NCBI GenBank assembly: GCA_937138475.1
Contig: CAKZPD010000017.1
Coordinates: 1 to 64,000 of the forward strand
Direction of reading: 5' to 3'
DNA: 64,000 bases
Source of the DNA: an uncultured Sulfitobacter sp.
GTDB lineage: Bacteria; Pseudomonadota; Alphaproteobacteria; Rhodobacterales; Rhodobacteraceae
Part shown: in pieces, positions 25,879-33,107 of the stretch
Layout: each line of letters opens with the position of its first letter
How positions within the stretch are numbered: position 1 is the first letter of the stretch
The notes under the pieces: model-generated
Database searches by the model: none
What the model was told of the DNA's origin: nothing
What the model saw: the letters and a program-made list of their open reading frames with translations, nothing else
Made by a program: the position numbers and the translations under genes

Positions 25879-26262
25879 ATGAAAAGACGGCTGATTGCGC
25901 TGGCAATGATCTTGGCGGGGGCGGCGGCCCAGGCCGATCCGCTGGAAGGCACATGGAAAACCCAAATTGATGACGGCGCCTATGCCCATGTGGCCATCGC
26001 GCCATGCGGCGCCAATTTTTGTGGCACCATCGCCCGCACCTTTAATGAGGACGGCGAATACACATCCCCCAATCTGGGGCGAATGATCGTGATTGACATG
26101 ACCCCCGAAGGGCAGGGCCGTTATCGCGGCAAGGTCTGGCGGCCATCAAATGACAAAATCTATATCGGCAAAGTGGCCTTGACGGGCGATGACCTCAAGC
26201 TGTCGGGCTGTATCGCGGGCGGGCTTTTGTGTTCCAAGCAAAGCTGGACCCGGCTTAAGTAA
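25879..26262 (+). CDS. DUF2147 family secreted protein
   Basis: A 127-aa protein with a signal peptide (about 1-18, ending AAAQA) and a mature domain beginning [40 protein letters not shown] and LKLSGCI follow; this is the DUF2147 beta-barrel pattern. Two adjacent ATGs occur; the second (25879) has better spacing from GGAGG. The function of DUF2147 is unknown. Two cysteine pairs could form disulfides in the periplasm. It lies on the opposite strand between hisA and hisH. Confidence 0.85.
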   Translation: MKRRLIALAMILAGAAAQADPLEGTWKTQIDDGAYAHVAIAPCGANFCGTIARTFNEDGEYTSPNLGRMIVIDMTPEGQGRYRGKVWRPSNDKIYIGKVALTGDDLKLSGCIAGGLLCSKQSWTRLK

Positions 26263-26274
26263 GCCGCCCGGCGC

Positions 26275-26913
26275 CTATGGGCGCCAGGCCAGAAAATTCG
26301 CGATCATCCGCAGGCCGGTGGCCTGGCTTTTTTCGGGGTGGAATTGCATGCCGATCATGTTGTCCCTGCCGACAACAGCGGTGACGTCGCTGCCATAGGA
26401 CACATGCGCCAGGCGCTGGGCGCGGCTGTTGACCTGCATGTGATACGAGTGAACAAAATAAGTGTGATCCCCAGCGGAAATTCCGGCAAACACCGGGTGC
26501 GGCGCGTCAATCACCAGATCGTTCCAGCCCATATGCGGCACCTTAAGGCTGCGGTCCTGGGGGGCGATCTTTGTGACCTCTCCGTCAATCCAGCCAAGGC
26601 CCGGCGTTTCGCTGTATTCAAATCCGCGCTGGGCCATCAGTTGCATGCCGACACAAATTCCCAGAAACGGGCGGGCCTTGGTGATTGTGGCCTCGACCAT
26701 TGCATCATAAAGACCGCTCTGCCCCCGAAGCGCAGCCATACAGGCCGGAAACGCGCCGTCACCGGGCAGCACCAGCCGATCGGCGCGGGCAATCACGTCG
26801 GCGTCGGATGTCACCACGATTTGCCCGGCGCCGGTTTCCTGGGCCATGCGCTCAAAAGCTTTGTGCGCGGAATGCAGATTTCCGCTTTCGTAATCAATAA
26901 TCGCTGTCAGCAT
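26275..26913 (-). CDS. hisH: imidazole glycerol phosphate synthase, glutaminase subunit HisH
   Basis: A 212-aa class I glutamine amidotransferase. The nucleophile Cys is in PFLGICVGMQLMAQRGFEYS, and the His-Glu pair is in GMQFHPEKSQATG. N terminus MLTAIIDYESGNLHSAHKAF is typical. It supplies ammonia to HisF for making imidazole glycerol phosphate; hisF is not in this window. Starts 3 bp after the hisB stop. Confidence 0.96.
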   Translation of the reverse strand: MLTAIIDYESGNLHSAHKAFERMAQETGAGQIVVTSDADVIARADRLVLPGDGAFPACMAALRGQSGLYDAMVEATITKARPFLGICVGMQLMAQRGFEYSETPGLGWIDGEVTKIAPQDRSLKVPHMGWNDLVIDAPHPVFAGISAGDHTYFVHSYHMQVNSRAQRLAHVSYGSDVTAVVGRDNMIGMQFHPEKSQATGLRMIANFLAWRP

Positions 26914-26916
26914 TGG

Positions 26917-27507
26917 TTACAGCGCGCCCTTGGTCGATGGGATCGCATCGCCCTTGCGCGCGTCATGTTCGACGGCATCGCGCAGCGCACGGGCGACGGC
27001 CTTGAAGGCGGCCTCGACGATGTGGTGGCTGTTGACGCCGTGCAGCAGGTCGATATGCAGCGTGATCCCGCCATGTGTGGCCAGTGCCTGAAAGAATTCG
27101 CGCACCAATTCGGTATCAAAGGTGCCGATTTTTTGGGTGGGAATATCGACGTTCCACACCAAAAATGGCCGCGCCGACAGATCCAAGGCACAGCGCACCA
27201 GCGCGTCGTCCATCGGCAACAAGCATGACCCATAGCGCCGGATGCCGCGTTTGTCGCCCAGGGCCGCGGCCAGCGCCTGACCGATGGCGATGCCTGTGTC
27301 CTCGACGGTGTGGTGATCGTCGATATGCAAATCACCTGTTGCCTTGACCGTCATGTCAATCAGCGAATGACGGGCCAGCTGATCCAGCATGTGATCGAAA
27401 AAGCCGACCCCGGTGGCCATATCATAGGCGCCGCTGCCATCCAGGCAAAGCGACACCGAAATATCTGTTTCGGCGGTTTTGCGGGTCAGGGTGTGGCTGC
27501 GCATCAT
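26917..27507 (-). CDS. hisB: imidazoleglycerol-phosphate dehydratase HisB
   Basis: A 196-aa monofunctional dehydratase. The metal-binding signatures are [39 protein letters not shown] and the second set [18 protein letters not shown]. It dehydrates imidazole glycerol phosphate. Two ATGs occur (27507 and 27504) behind CGGAGC; either is possible. First gene of the hisB-hisH unit, divergent from the RAM-domain gene with 137 bp between starts. Confidence 0.96.
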   Translation of the reverse strand: MMRSHTLTRKTAETDISVSLCLDGSGAYDMATGVGFFDHMLDQLARHSLIDMTVKATGDLHIDDHHTVEDTGIAIGQALAAALGDKRGIRRYGSCLLPMDDALVRCALDLSARPFLVWNVDIPTQKIGTFDTELVREFFQALATHGGITLHIDLLHGVNSHHIVEAAFKAVARALRDAVEHDARKGDAIPSTKGAL

Positions 27508-27644
27508 GGGCTCCGATCTTTTTGGGTCGTGTCCTTATATCAGGGTGTTGCGGCAGGCCAAGCCTTGGCGATCAGGGATTGCACCGCCTGTGCCAGATAT
27601 GTCAGCCTAGGCGCGGGCAGGATGCCCCGCCAAAGGAAAAATTC

Positions 27645-27884
27645 ATGAGCACTTGCGTCTTTATTCAAATCCGCTGCAAACCCGGCAAGACCTATGAAGT
27701 GGCCGAAAACATCGCGCTGCGGGAAATCCATTCAGAGCTGTATTCCACCAGCGGAAATTACGATTTGCTGATGAAGCTTTATGTGCCCAAGGGTCAGGAT
27801 GTTGGCATTTATATCAATGACAACCTTCTGGATATCGAAGGGATTGAACGATCCCTGACCACGATGACCTTCAAGGTGTTCTAA
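27645..27884 (+). CDS. stand-alone Lrp/AsnC ligand-binding (RAM) domain protein
   Basis: A 79-aa protein made only of the RAM domain: VFIQIRCKPGKTYEVAENIA, then ELYSTSGNYDLLMKLYVPKG, and GIERSLTTMTFKVF. The DNA-binding HTH of Lrp/AsnC regulators is absent. Such proteins form oligomers that may bind amino acids. The ATG at 27645 is preceded by AAAGGAAAAA; an in-frame extension of 41 codons upstream is not conserved. Divergent from hisB, which makes amino-acid sensing a plausible, unproven role. Confidence 0.88.
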   Translation: MSTCVFIQIRCKPGKTYEVAENIALREIHSELYSTSGNYDLLMKLYVPKGQDVGIYINDNLLDIEGIERSLTTMTFKVF

Positions 27885-28069
27885 GAAGGGCGCGCTGGGA
27901 TCGCAGTTTCCCGTGCAGCACCGCCCCCGACCCAGCCCGGCCCCATGCCGCCGATGCCCCAAGGGCGGAACGCCCGGTTGGTTCTGCCGGCCGGCGCGGG
28001 CCGATGGGTTGCATTGCCGTGACCAATACGGGCGGCATCAACACCGAGAAAACCACGCCGCATGAAAAC

Positions 28070-28092
28070 AAAAAAGCCGCCCAATGGGCGGC
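28070..28092 (-). terminator. intrinsic terminator of tRNA-Gly
   Basis: On the minus strand a perfect 7-bp stem GGGCGGC pairs with GCCGCCC (three-base loop ATT), followed by TTTTTTG. It lies 30 bases downstream of the tRNA-Gly 3' end. The same hairpin could also help to stop the plus-strand RAM-gene transcript, but the T-run favours the minus strand. Confidence 0.85.
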
Positions 28093-28121
28093 CTTCTTGG
28101 TGACTGTGGGTTCAGTCTAAT

Positions 28122-28196
28122 TGGAGCGGGCGAGGCGATTCGAACGCCCGACCCTAACCTTGGCAAGGTTATGCTCTACCCCTGAGCTACGCCCGC
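28122..28196 (-). tRNA. tRNA-Gly (anticodon GCC)
   Basis: The minus strand folds as a full cloverleaf: acceptor GCGGGCG pairs with CGCCCGC, then discriminator T and an encoded CCA. The D-arm contains TAGCTCAGGGGTAGAGC. The anticodon stem TAACC/GGTTA carries loop TTGCCAA, anticodon GCC (glycine codons GGC and GGT). The T-arm is GTTCGAATC. An intrinsic terminator lies just downstream. Confidence 0.97.
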
Positions 28197-28281
28197 TTCC
28201 TTGAGCGATCAGATACTAAGGCGCGGGCGGGGCCGCAAGGGATAAAATGCGCCTTGTCGCAAAAAAATGTGGCGGTCGGGG

Positions 28282-31200
28282 CTACTCCAACTCGATCAAA
28301 AGATCTTTGGCGTCGATTTGGGCGCCGGGGGCGATGTGGACGGCCTTGATGGTGGCGCTGCGTTCGGCATGGATGCCGGTTTCCATTTTCATCGCCTCGA
28401 TGGTCAGCAGCAGATCGCCTTCTTTGACCTCTTTTCCCACCTGCGCCGCGACCGAGGCAACAACCCCCGGCATCGGGGCGCCGATGTGGTCTTGGTTGCC
28501 AGGCTGGGCCTTTGGGCGCTGGGTGGTCGTGGACTTGACCAACCGGTTCGGCACACGAATCACGCGCGGCTGACCGTTGAGCTCAAAGAACACTTTGACC
28601 TCGCCCTCGGGGGTGGTTTCCCCCACCGCCTGAAGCCGTATTTCAAGCGTCTTGCCCGGATCGATCTCGGCTTCGATTTCCTCGCCCGGTTCCATTCCAT
28701 AAAAGAATGTCTTGGTGGGCAAGCTGCGCACCGGGCCATAGAGACGGTGCCGGCCCATGTAATCCATGAACACCTTGGGATACATCAAATAACCGCTAAG
28801 ATCTTCGTCATCGACGGCTTTGCCATCCATGGCGGTGCTGGCCTCAAGGCGCAGCGCCTCAAGATCGGCGGGCGGCAGGTGCTTGCCGGGGCGTTCGGTA
28901 TTGGGGGCCTCGTCCTTCAGCACTTTGCGCAGAATCGCATCGGGGAAACCGCCGGGGGGCTGGCCCAGATTGCCGCGCATCATATCCACGACCGAATCGG
29001 GAAAGGACAAATCGGTGCCGGGGTCTTCGACCTGGGCGCGGGTCAGGCCCTGGCTGACCATCATCAGCGCCATATCCCCCACCACCTTTGAGCTTGGCGT
29101 GACCTTGACGATATCGCCGAACATCTGGTTCACATCGGCATAGCTGCGCGCCACTTCGGGCCAGCGGTCCGCCAACCCAAGCGAGGCCGCCTGCGCCTTG
29201 AGGTTGGTGAACTGCCCGCCCGGCATCTCGTGCAGATATACCTCGGACGAGGGGGCCTGCATCCCGGTTTCAAAGGCGGCGTATTGCCCGCGGACGCCTT
29301 CCCAGTAATCGGAAATCTCGCGCACTGCGCGCATATCCAGACCTGTGTCGCGTTCGGTGTTGCGCAGGGCCTCGACCACTGAACCAAGGGTGGCCTGGCT
29401 GGTGTTGCCGCTAAAGGCATCCATGGCGCAATCAACCGCATCCACCCCGGCCTCAGAGGCGGCAAGGATGGTGGCGCAGGCAATGCCGGCCGTGTCGTGG
29501 GTGTGGAAATGGACCGGCAGGCCGACTTCGGATTTGAGCGCCCGCACCAAGACCCGCGCCGCCGCAGGTTTAAGCAGCCCGGCCATGTCTTTCAGACCCA
29601 GCACATGCGCGCCGGCGGCCTTAAGATCCCGGCCCATCTGAACATAGTATTTCAGATCGTATTTGGCCCGGTTCGGATCCAGAATATCACCAGTATAACA
29701 GATCGTGCCTTCGCACAGCTTGTCGTTTTCGATGACGGCATCCATGGCAACGCGCATGTTTTCAACCCAGTTGAGGCTGTCAAACACCCGGAACACATCC
29801 ACCCCGGTGCGCGCCGCGACGCGGACAAATTCCTGCACCACGTTATCAGGATAATTGGTATAGCCCACACCGTTGGACCCGCGCAGCAGCATCTGTGTCA
29901 TGACATTTGGCAGGGCGGCGCGCAAATCGCGCAAACGTTGCCACGGGCATTCCTGCAAGAACCGATAGGCCACATCAAAAGTGGCCCCGCCCCAGCATTC
30001 CACACTGAACAGTTGCGGCAGGTTCGCGGAATAGGCGGGGGCCACTTTGATCATGTCGATGCTGCGCATCCGGGTGGCCAACAGCGATTGATGCCCGTCG
30101 CGCATGGTGGTGTCGGTGATCAACAGCTGTTGCTGTTGCCCCATCCAGTCGGCCACGGCCTGTGGGCCTTTTTGTTCCAGCAGGTTGCGGGTGCCCATTT
30201 TGGGTTGTTCGCGCCCGGCTGGGGGGCGCGGGATGCGCAGGCTGGCGTGCGGGCGCGGATGGTCCTTGGTTTCGGGATGCCCATTCACGGTGATATCGGC
30301 AATATAGGTCAGAACCTTGGTGCCGCGGTCACGCCGCTTTGAGAACTGAAACAGCTCGGGCGTGTCGTCAATGAACTTGGTGGTATAGGTGTTGTCCAGA
30401 AAGGTCGGGTGTTTCAGCAGGTTCTCGACAAAGGCGATGTTGGTGGACACCCCGCGAATGCGGAATTCGCGCAGGGCGCGGTCCATGCGGCGGATCGCCT
30501 GTTCGGGGGTGGGGGCCTTGGCCGTGACCTTGACCAGCAGGCTGTCGTAATAGCGGGTAATCACCCCGCCCGAATAGGCGGTGCCGCCATCAAGGCGAAT
30601 GCCCATGCCCGTGGCGCTGCGATAGGCCGAAATCCGGCCATAATCAGGAATGAAATTGTTCTGGGGGTCTTCGGTGGTGATCCGTGTCTGAAGCGCGTGG
30701 CCGTTCAGACGTACGTCATCCTGGCTGGCCTTGCCGGTGGCCTCGGCGATGGTTTTCCCTTCGGCGATCAGGATCTGGGCCTGAACGATGTCGATGCCGG
30801 TGACCTCTTCCGTCACGGTGTGCTCAACCTGCACACGGGGGTTTACCTCAATGAAATAAAATTTACCGTCAGTCATATCCATCAGGAATTCGACGGTGCC
30901 GGCGCATTCATATCCCACATGCGCACATATTTTGCGGCCCAGGGCGCAGATTTCCTCGCGCTGGGCTTCGCTCAGATAGGGCGCCGGGGCGCGCTCAACC
31001 ACTTTTTGGTTGCGGCGCTGGACCGAACAATCCCGTTCATAAAGGTGATACATCCCGCCCATTTTATCGCCCAGGATCTGCACCTCGACGTGGCGGGCGC
31101 GGGTGATCATCTTTTCCAGATAGCCCTCGCCATTACCAAAGGCGGCTTCGGCCTCGCGCCGGCCCTCAAGCACCTTTTCCTCAAGCTCGTCTTCCGAGGT

Positions 31201-31722
31201 GATCGGGCGCATGCCGCGACCGCCCCCGCCCCAGCTGGCCTTAAGCATAAGCGGAAAGCCGACGGCCTTGGCCTCGGCGCGGATGGCGTCCATGTCATCG
31301 CCCAACACTTCGGTGGCGGGAATGACCGGCACCCCGGCCTCCATTGCCACCCGCCGGGCGCTGGCCTTGTCGCCCAAGGCGCGCATTGTCTCGGCGCGGG
31401 GGCCGATGAAGGTGATGCCGTTTTGAACGCAGGCATCGACGAAATCGGGATTTTCCGACAGCAGCCCATAGCCGGGGTGGATCGCGTCTGCGCCGCTTTC
31501 CTTGGCGACGCGGATGATTTCGGGGATGCTCAGATAGGCCGCGACCGGTCCCAGCCCGGCGCCAATGCGATATGCCTCGTCGGCCTTGAACCGATGCAGG
31601 CCCAGCTTGTCTTCTTCGGCATAAACCGCGACCGTTTTCTTGCCCATTTCATTTGCCGCGCGCATGATGCGGATGGCGATCTCGCCGCGATTGGCGATCA
31701 GGATTTTTGAAAATTCGGTCAT
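28282..31722 (-). CDS. pyc: pyruvate carboxylase
   Basis: A 1146-aa single-chain biotin enzyme. Biotin carboxylase domain at about 1-455 (ILIANRGEIAIRIMRAANEM; ATP-grasp loop SWGGGGRGMRPI; FIEVNPRVQVEHTVTEEVTG). Carboxyltransferase at about 530-810 (ITDTTMRDGHQSLLATRMRS, the metal Lys region DMAGLLKP). A central domain follows, then the biotinyl domain with IEAMKMETGI; Lys1112 is the biotin site. It makes oxaloacetate from pyruvate, refilling the TCA cycle. The lldD gene, making pyruvate from lactate, is 138 bp upstream on the same strand. Full length. Confidence 0.98.
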   Translation of the reverse strand: MTEFSKILIANRGEIAIRIMRAANEMGKKTVAVYAEEDKLGLHRFKADEAYRIGAGLGPVAAYLSIPEIIRVAKESGADAIHPGYGLLSENPDFVDACVQNGITFIGPRAETMRALGDKASARRVAMEAGVPVIPATEVLGDDMDAIRAEAKAVGFPLMLKASWGGGGRGMRPITSEDELEEKVLEGRREAEAAFGNGEGYLEKMITRARHVEVQILGDKMGGMYHLYERDCSVQRRNQKVVERAPAPYLSEAQREEICALGRKICAHVGYECAGTVEFLMDMTDGKFYFIEVNPRVQVEHTVTEEVTGIDIVQAQILIAEGKTIAEATGKASQDDVRLNGHALQTRITTEDPQNNFIPDYGRISAYRSATGMGIRLDGGTAYSGGVITRYYDSLLVKVTAKAPTPEQAIRRMDRALREFRIRGVSTNIAFVENLLKHPTFLDNTYTTKFIDDTPELFQFSKRRDRGTKVLTYIADITVNGHPETKDHPRPHASLRIPRPPAGREQPKMGTRNLLEQKGPQAVADWMGQQQQLLITDTTMRDGHQSLLATRMRSIDMIKVAPAYSANLPQLFSVECWGGATFDVAYRFLQECPWQRLRDLRAALPNVMTQMLLRGSNGVGYTNYPDNVVQEFVRVAARTGVDVFRVFDSLNWVENMRVAMDAVIENDKLCEGTICYTGDILDPNRAKYDLKYYVQMGRDLKAAGAHVLGLKDMAGLLKPAAARVLVRALKSEVGLPVHFHTHDTAGIACATILAASEAGVDAVDCAMDAFSGNTSQATLGSVVEALRNTERDTGLDMRAVREISDYWEGVRGQYAAFETGMQAPSSEVYLHEMPGGQFTNLKAQAASLGLADRWPEVARSYADVNQMFGDIVKVTPSSKVVGDMALMMVSQGLTRAQVEDPGTDLSFPDSVVDMMRGNLGQPPGGFPDAILRKVLKDEAPNTERPGKHLPPADLEALRLEASTAMDGKAVDDEDLSGYLMYPKVFMDYMGRHRLYGPVRSLPTKTFFYGMEPGEEIEAEIDPGKTLEIRLQAVGETTPEGEVKVFFELNGQPRVIRVPNRLVKSTTTQRPKAQPGNQDHIGAPMPGVVASVAAQVGKEVKEGDLLLTIEAMKMETGIHAERSATIKAVHIAPGAQIDAKDLLIELE

Positions 31723-31860
31723 TGCTTGGGCCTTTTGATCAGACGCGCCGGGGCGCGTGGGTCGCGTTCGAAAGCATTGCTAGTTGGTCGGCCGCAGATG
31801 CGTTACGCGTTTTGCGGCGGTTTGATGCTGCACTGCGGCACGATGCGACGAATTGTCCGA

Positions 31861-33000
31861 TCAATCAAGCAAGAAGTGACCAGGCAGGGATTGCAGGCTT
31901 TTGGCGCCCAGCTGTCCCATGTTGGCAATCAGATCAAGGCGCAGCATATCGACCAGATGATCCAGGCCCGCCGGCCCCAGCGCCGCAAGCGCGTAATGGG
32001 GCGCGCGCCCCAGCATGACAAAATCAGCCCCAAGCGCCAGCGCCCGAAGAATGTCCAGGCCCCCTTCGATGCCGCTGTCAAAGATCAGCGGCAGGCCGGT
32101 GACGGCGCGAATGTCTGGCAGGGCCTGAATGGTTGCGGGGGCTGCGTCAAATTGGCGTCCGGCGTGGTTTGAAACCCACAGCGCGTCAACGCCCATCCCC
32201 TCAAGCCGGGGGGCATCTTCGGCGCGCAGCACCCCCTTGACGATGAACGGCCCCTGCCAGGCATCGCGCAGCCACTGCACATAGTCCCAATCGGGCGAGG
32301 TGCGCAGCAAGTATCCGACATGCGCGGTCGAGGACAGGCTGGCATTGGGTGTCGCCGCATATTTCGCCAGCATCCGCATCCGGGGCATTCCGCGCCGGGC
32401 CATGCCCAGCGCCCAGGCCGGACGCCGGGCAACCTGCGCCAGCAATCTGGGGGTCAGCCGCGGGGGCTGGGTCAAACCTGACCGGGTCTGGCGTTCACGG
32501 CGCGAGGCGACGGGCACATCCACCGTCAGCACCAGCGTTTTGAACCCCGCCTGGCGGGCCCGTGTCAGCATGTCGGAACGAATTTCGGGGTCGCGGGGCG
32601 GATACATCTGAAACCAACCCTGCGCGCCCAGATGGGGGGCCAGATCCTCGGGGGATTGGCTGGCGACTGTCGACAGGCAATAGGGCAACCCGGCCCGCGC
32701 GGCTGCCCGTGCCAGATGGCCTTCGGCATCGGGCCACATCAGGCCCGACATCCCCACCGGCGCAAACCCAAGCGGCAGGGCCAGACGTTCGCCCAAAAGC
32801 GTCGCGCTGAGGTCGGGGGTGAATTCGCCGTGCAGCACCGAGGGCGCAAAGCCGATCCGATCCAGGGCGGTGCGATTGCGGTTTTTTGTGGCCTCGGTGC
32901 CGGTGGCCGAATCAAGGTATTCCCAGACAAACGGCGGAATGCGCTGTTTGGCGCGGGCTTTCAGATCGCTGATTGCGGGGTAACGGCTGTGTAAATCCAT
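31861..33000 (-). CDS. lldD: FMN-dependent L-lactate dehydrogenase (alpha-hydroxy acid oxidase family)
   Basis: A 379-aa (beta/alpha)8 flavoprotein. The N terminus is YPAISDLKARAKQRIPPFVW. The FMN and substrate residues are in LPLGFAPVGMSGLMWPDAEG, FKTLVLTVDVPVASRRERQ and VDALWVSNHAGRQFDAAPA. In classic family members the catalytic motif is SNHGGRQ; here it is SNHAGRQ, keeping the His and Arg. FDSGIEGGLDILRALALGAD follows. Best guess is lactate to pyruvate; mandelate or glycolate are alternatives. Divergent from uvrD across 107 bp, upstream of pyc. Confidence 0.88.
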   Translation of the reverse strand: MDLHSRYPAISDLKARAKQRIPPFVWEYLDSATGTEATKNRNRTALDRIGFAPSVLHGEFTPDLSATLLGERLALPLGFAPVGMSGLMWPDAEGHLARAAARAGLPYCLSTVASQSPEDLAPHLGAQGWFQMYPPRDPEIRSDMLTRARQAGFKTLVLTVDVPVASRRERQTRSGLTQPPRLTPRLLAQVARRPAWALGMARRGMPRMRMLAKYAATPNASLSSTAHVGYLLRTSPDWDYVQWLRDAWQGPFIVKGVLRAEDAPRLEGMGVDALWVSNHAGRQFDAAPATIQALPDIRAVTGLPLIFDSGIEGGLDILRALALGADFVMLGRAPHYALAALGPAGLDHLVDMLRLDLIANMGQLGAKSLQSLPGHFLLD

Positions 33001-33052
33001 GGCCGCATTTGGGCGGCGGACGGCGGATTTGTCCAGCGTCTTTGCATCCTAA

Positions 33053-33067
33053 GAACAGATCGCGAAC
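33053..33067 (+). promoter_or_regulatory. LexA SOS box upstream of uvrD/pcrA
   Basis: The bases GAAC-N7-GAAC (spacer AGATCGC) equal GTTC-N7-GTTC on the other strand, a perfect match to the alphaproteobacterial LexA operator. The site is 41-55 bp upstream of the helicase start and 53-67 bp from the divergent lldD start. It indicates that the helicase is induced in the SOS response. Only a consensus match; no footprint. Confidence 0.7.
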
Positions 33068-33107
33068 GTATCTTTATCTGCGCGCGCTTTCGCGCTAGGT
33101 TGCCGCC

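Noticed and set aside
27871..28084. Two overlapping minus-strand frames of about 66 aa after the RAM gene
   Set aside because: Gly/Arg/Pro-rich shadow translations running into the tRNA terminator; no Shine-Dalgarno.
30409..31710. 433-aa open frame on the plus strand
   Set aside because: Antisense to the biotin carboxylase part of pyruvate carboxylase.
31743..31758. Hairpin ACGCGC-CGGG-GCGCGT between pyc and lldD
   Set aside because: Short stem and no T-run on either strand; not convincing as a terminator.
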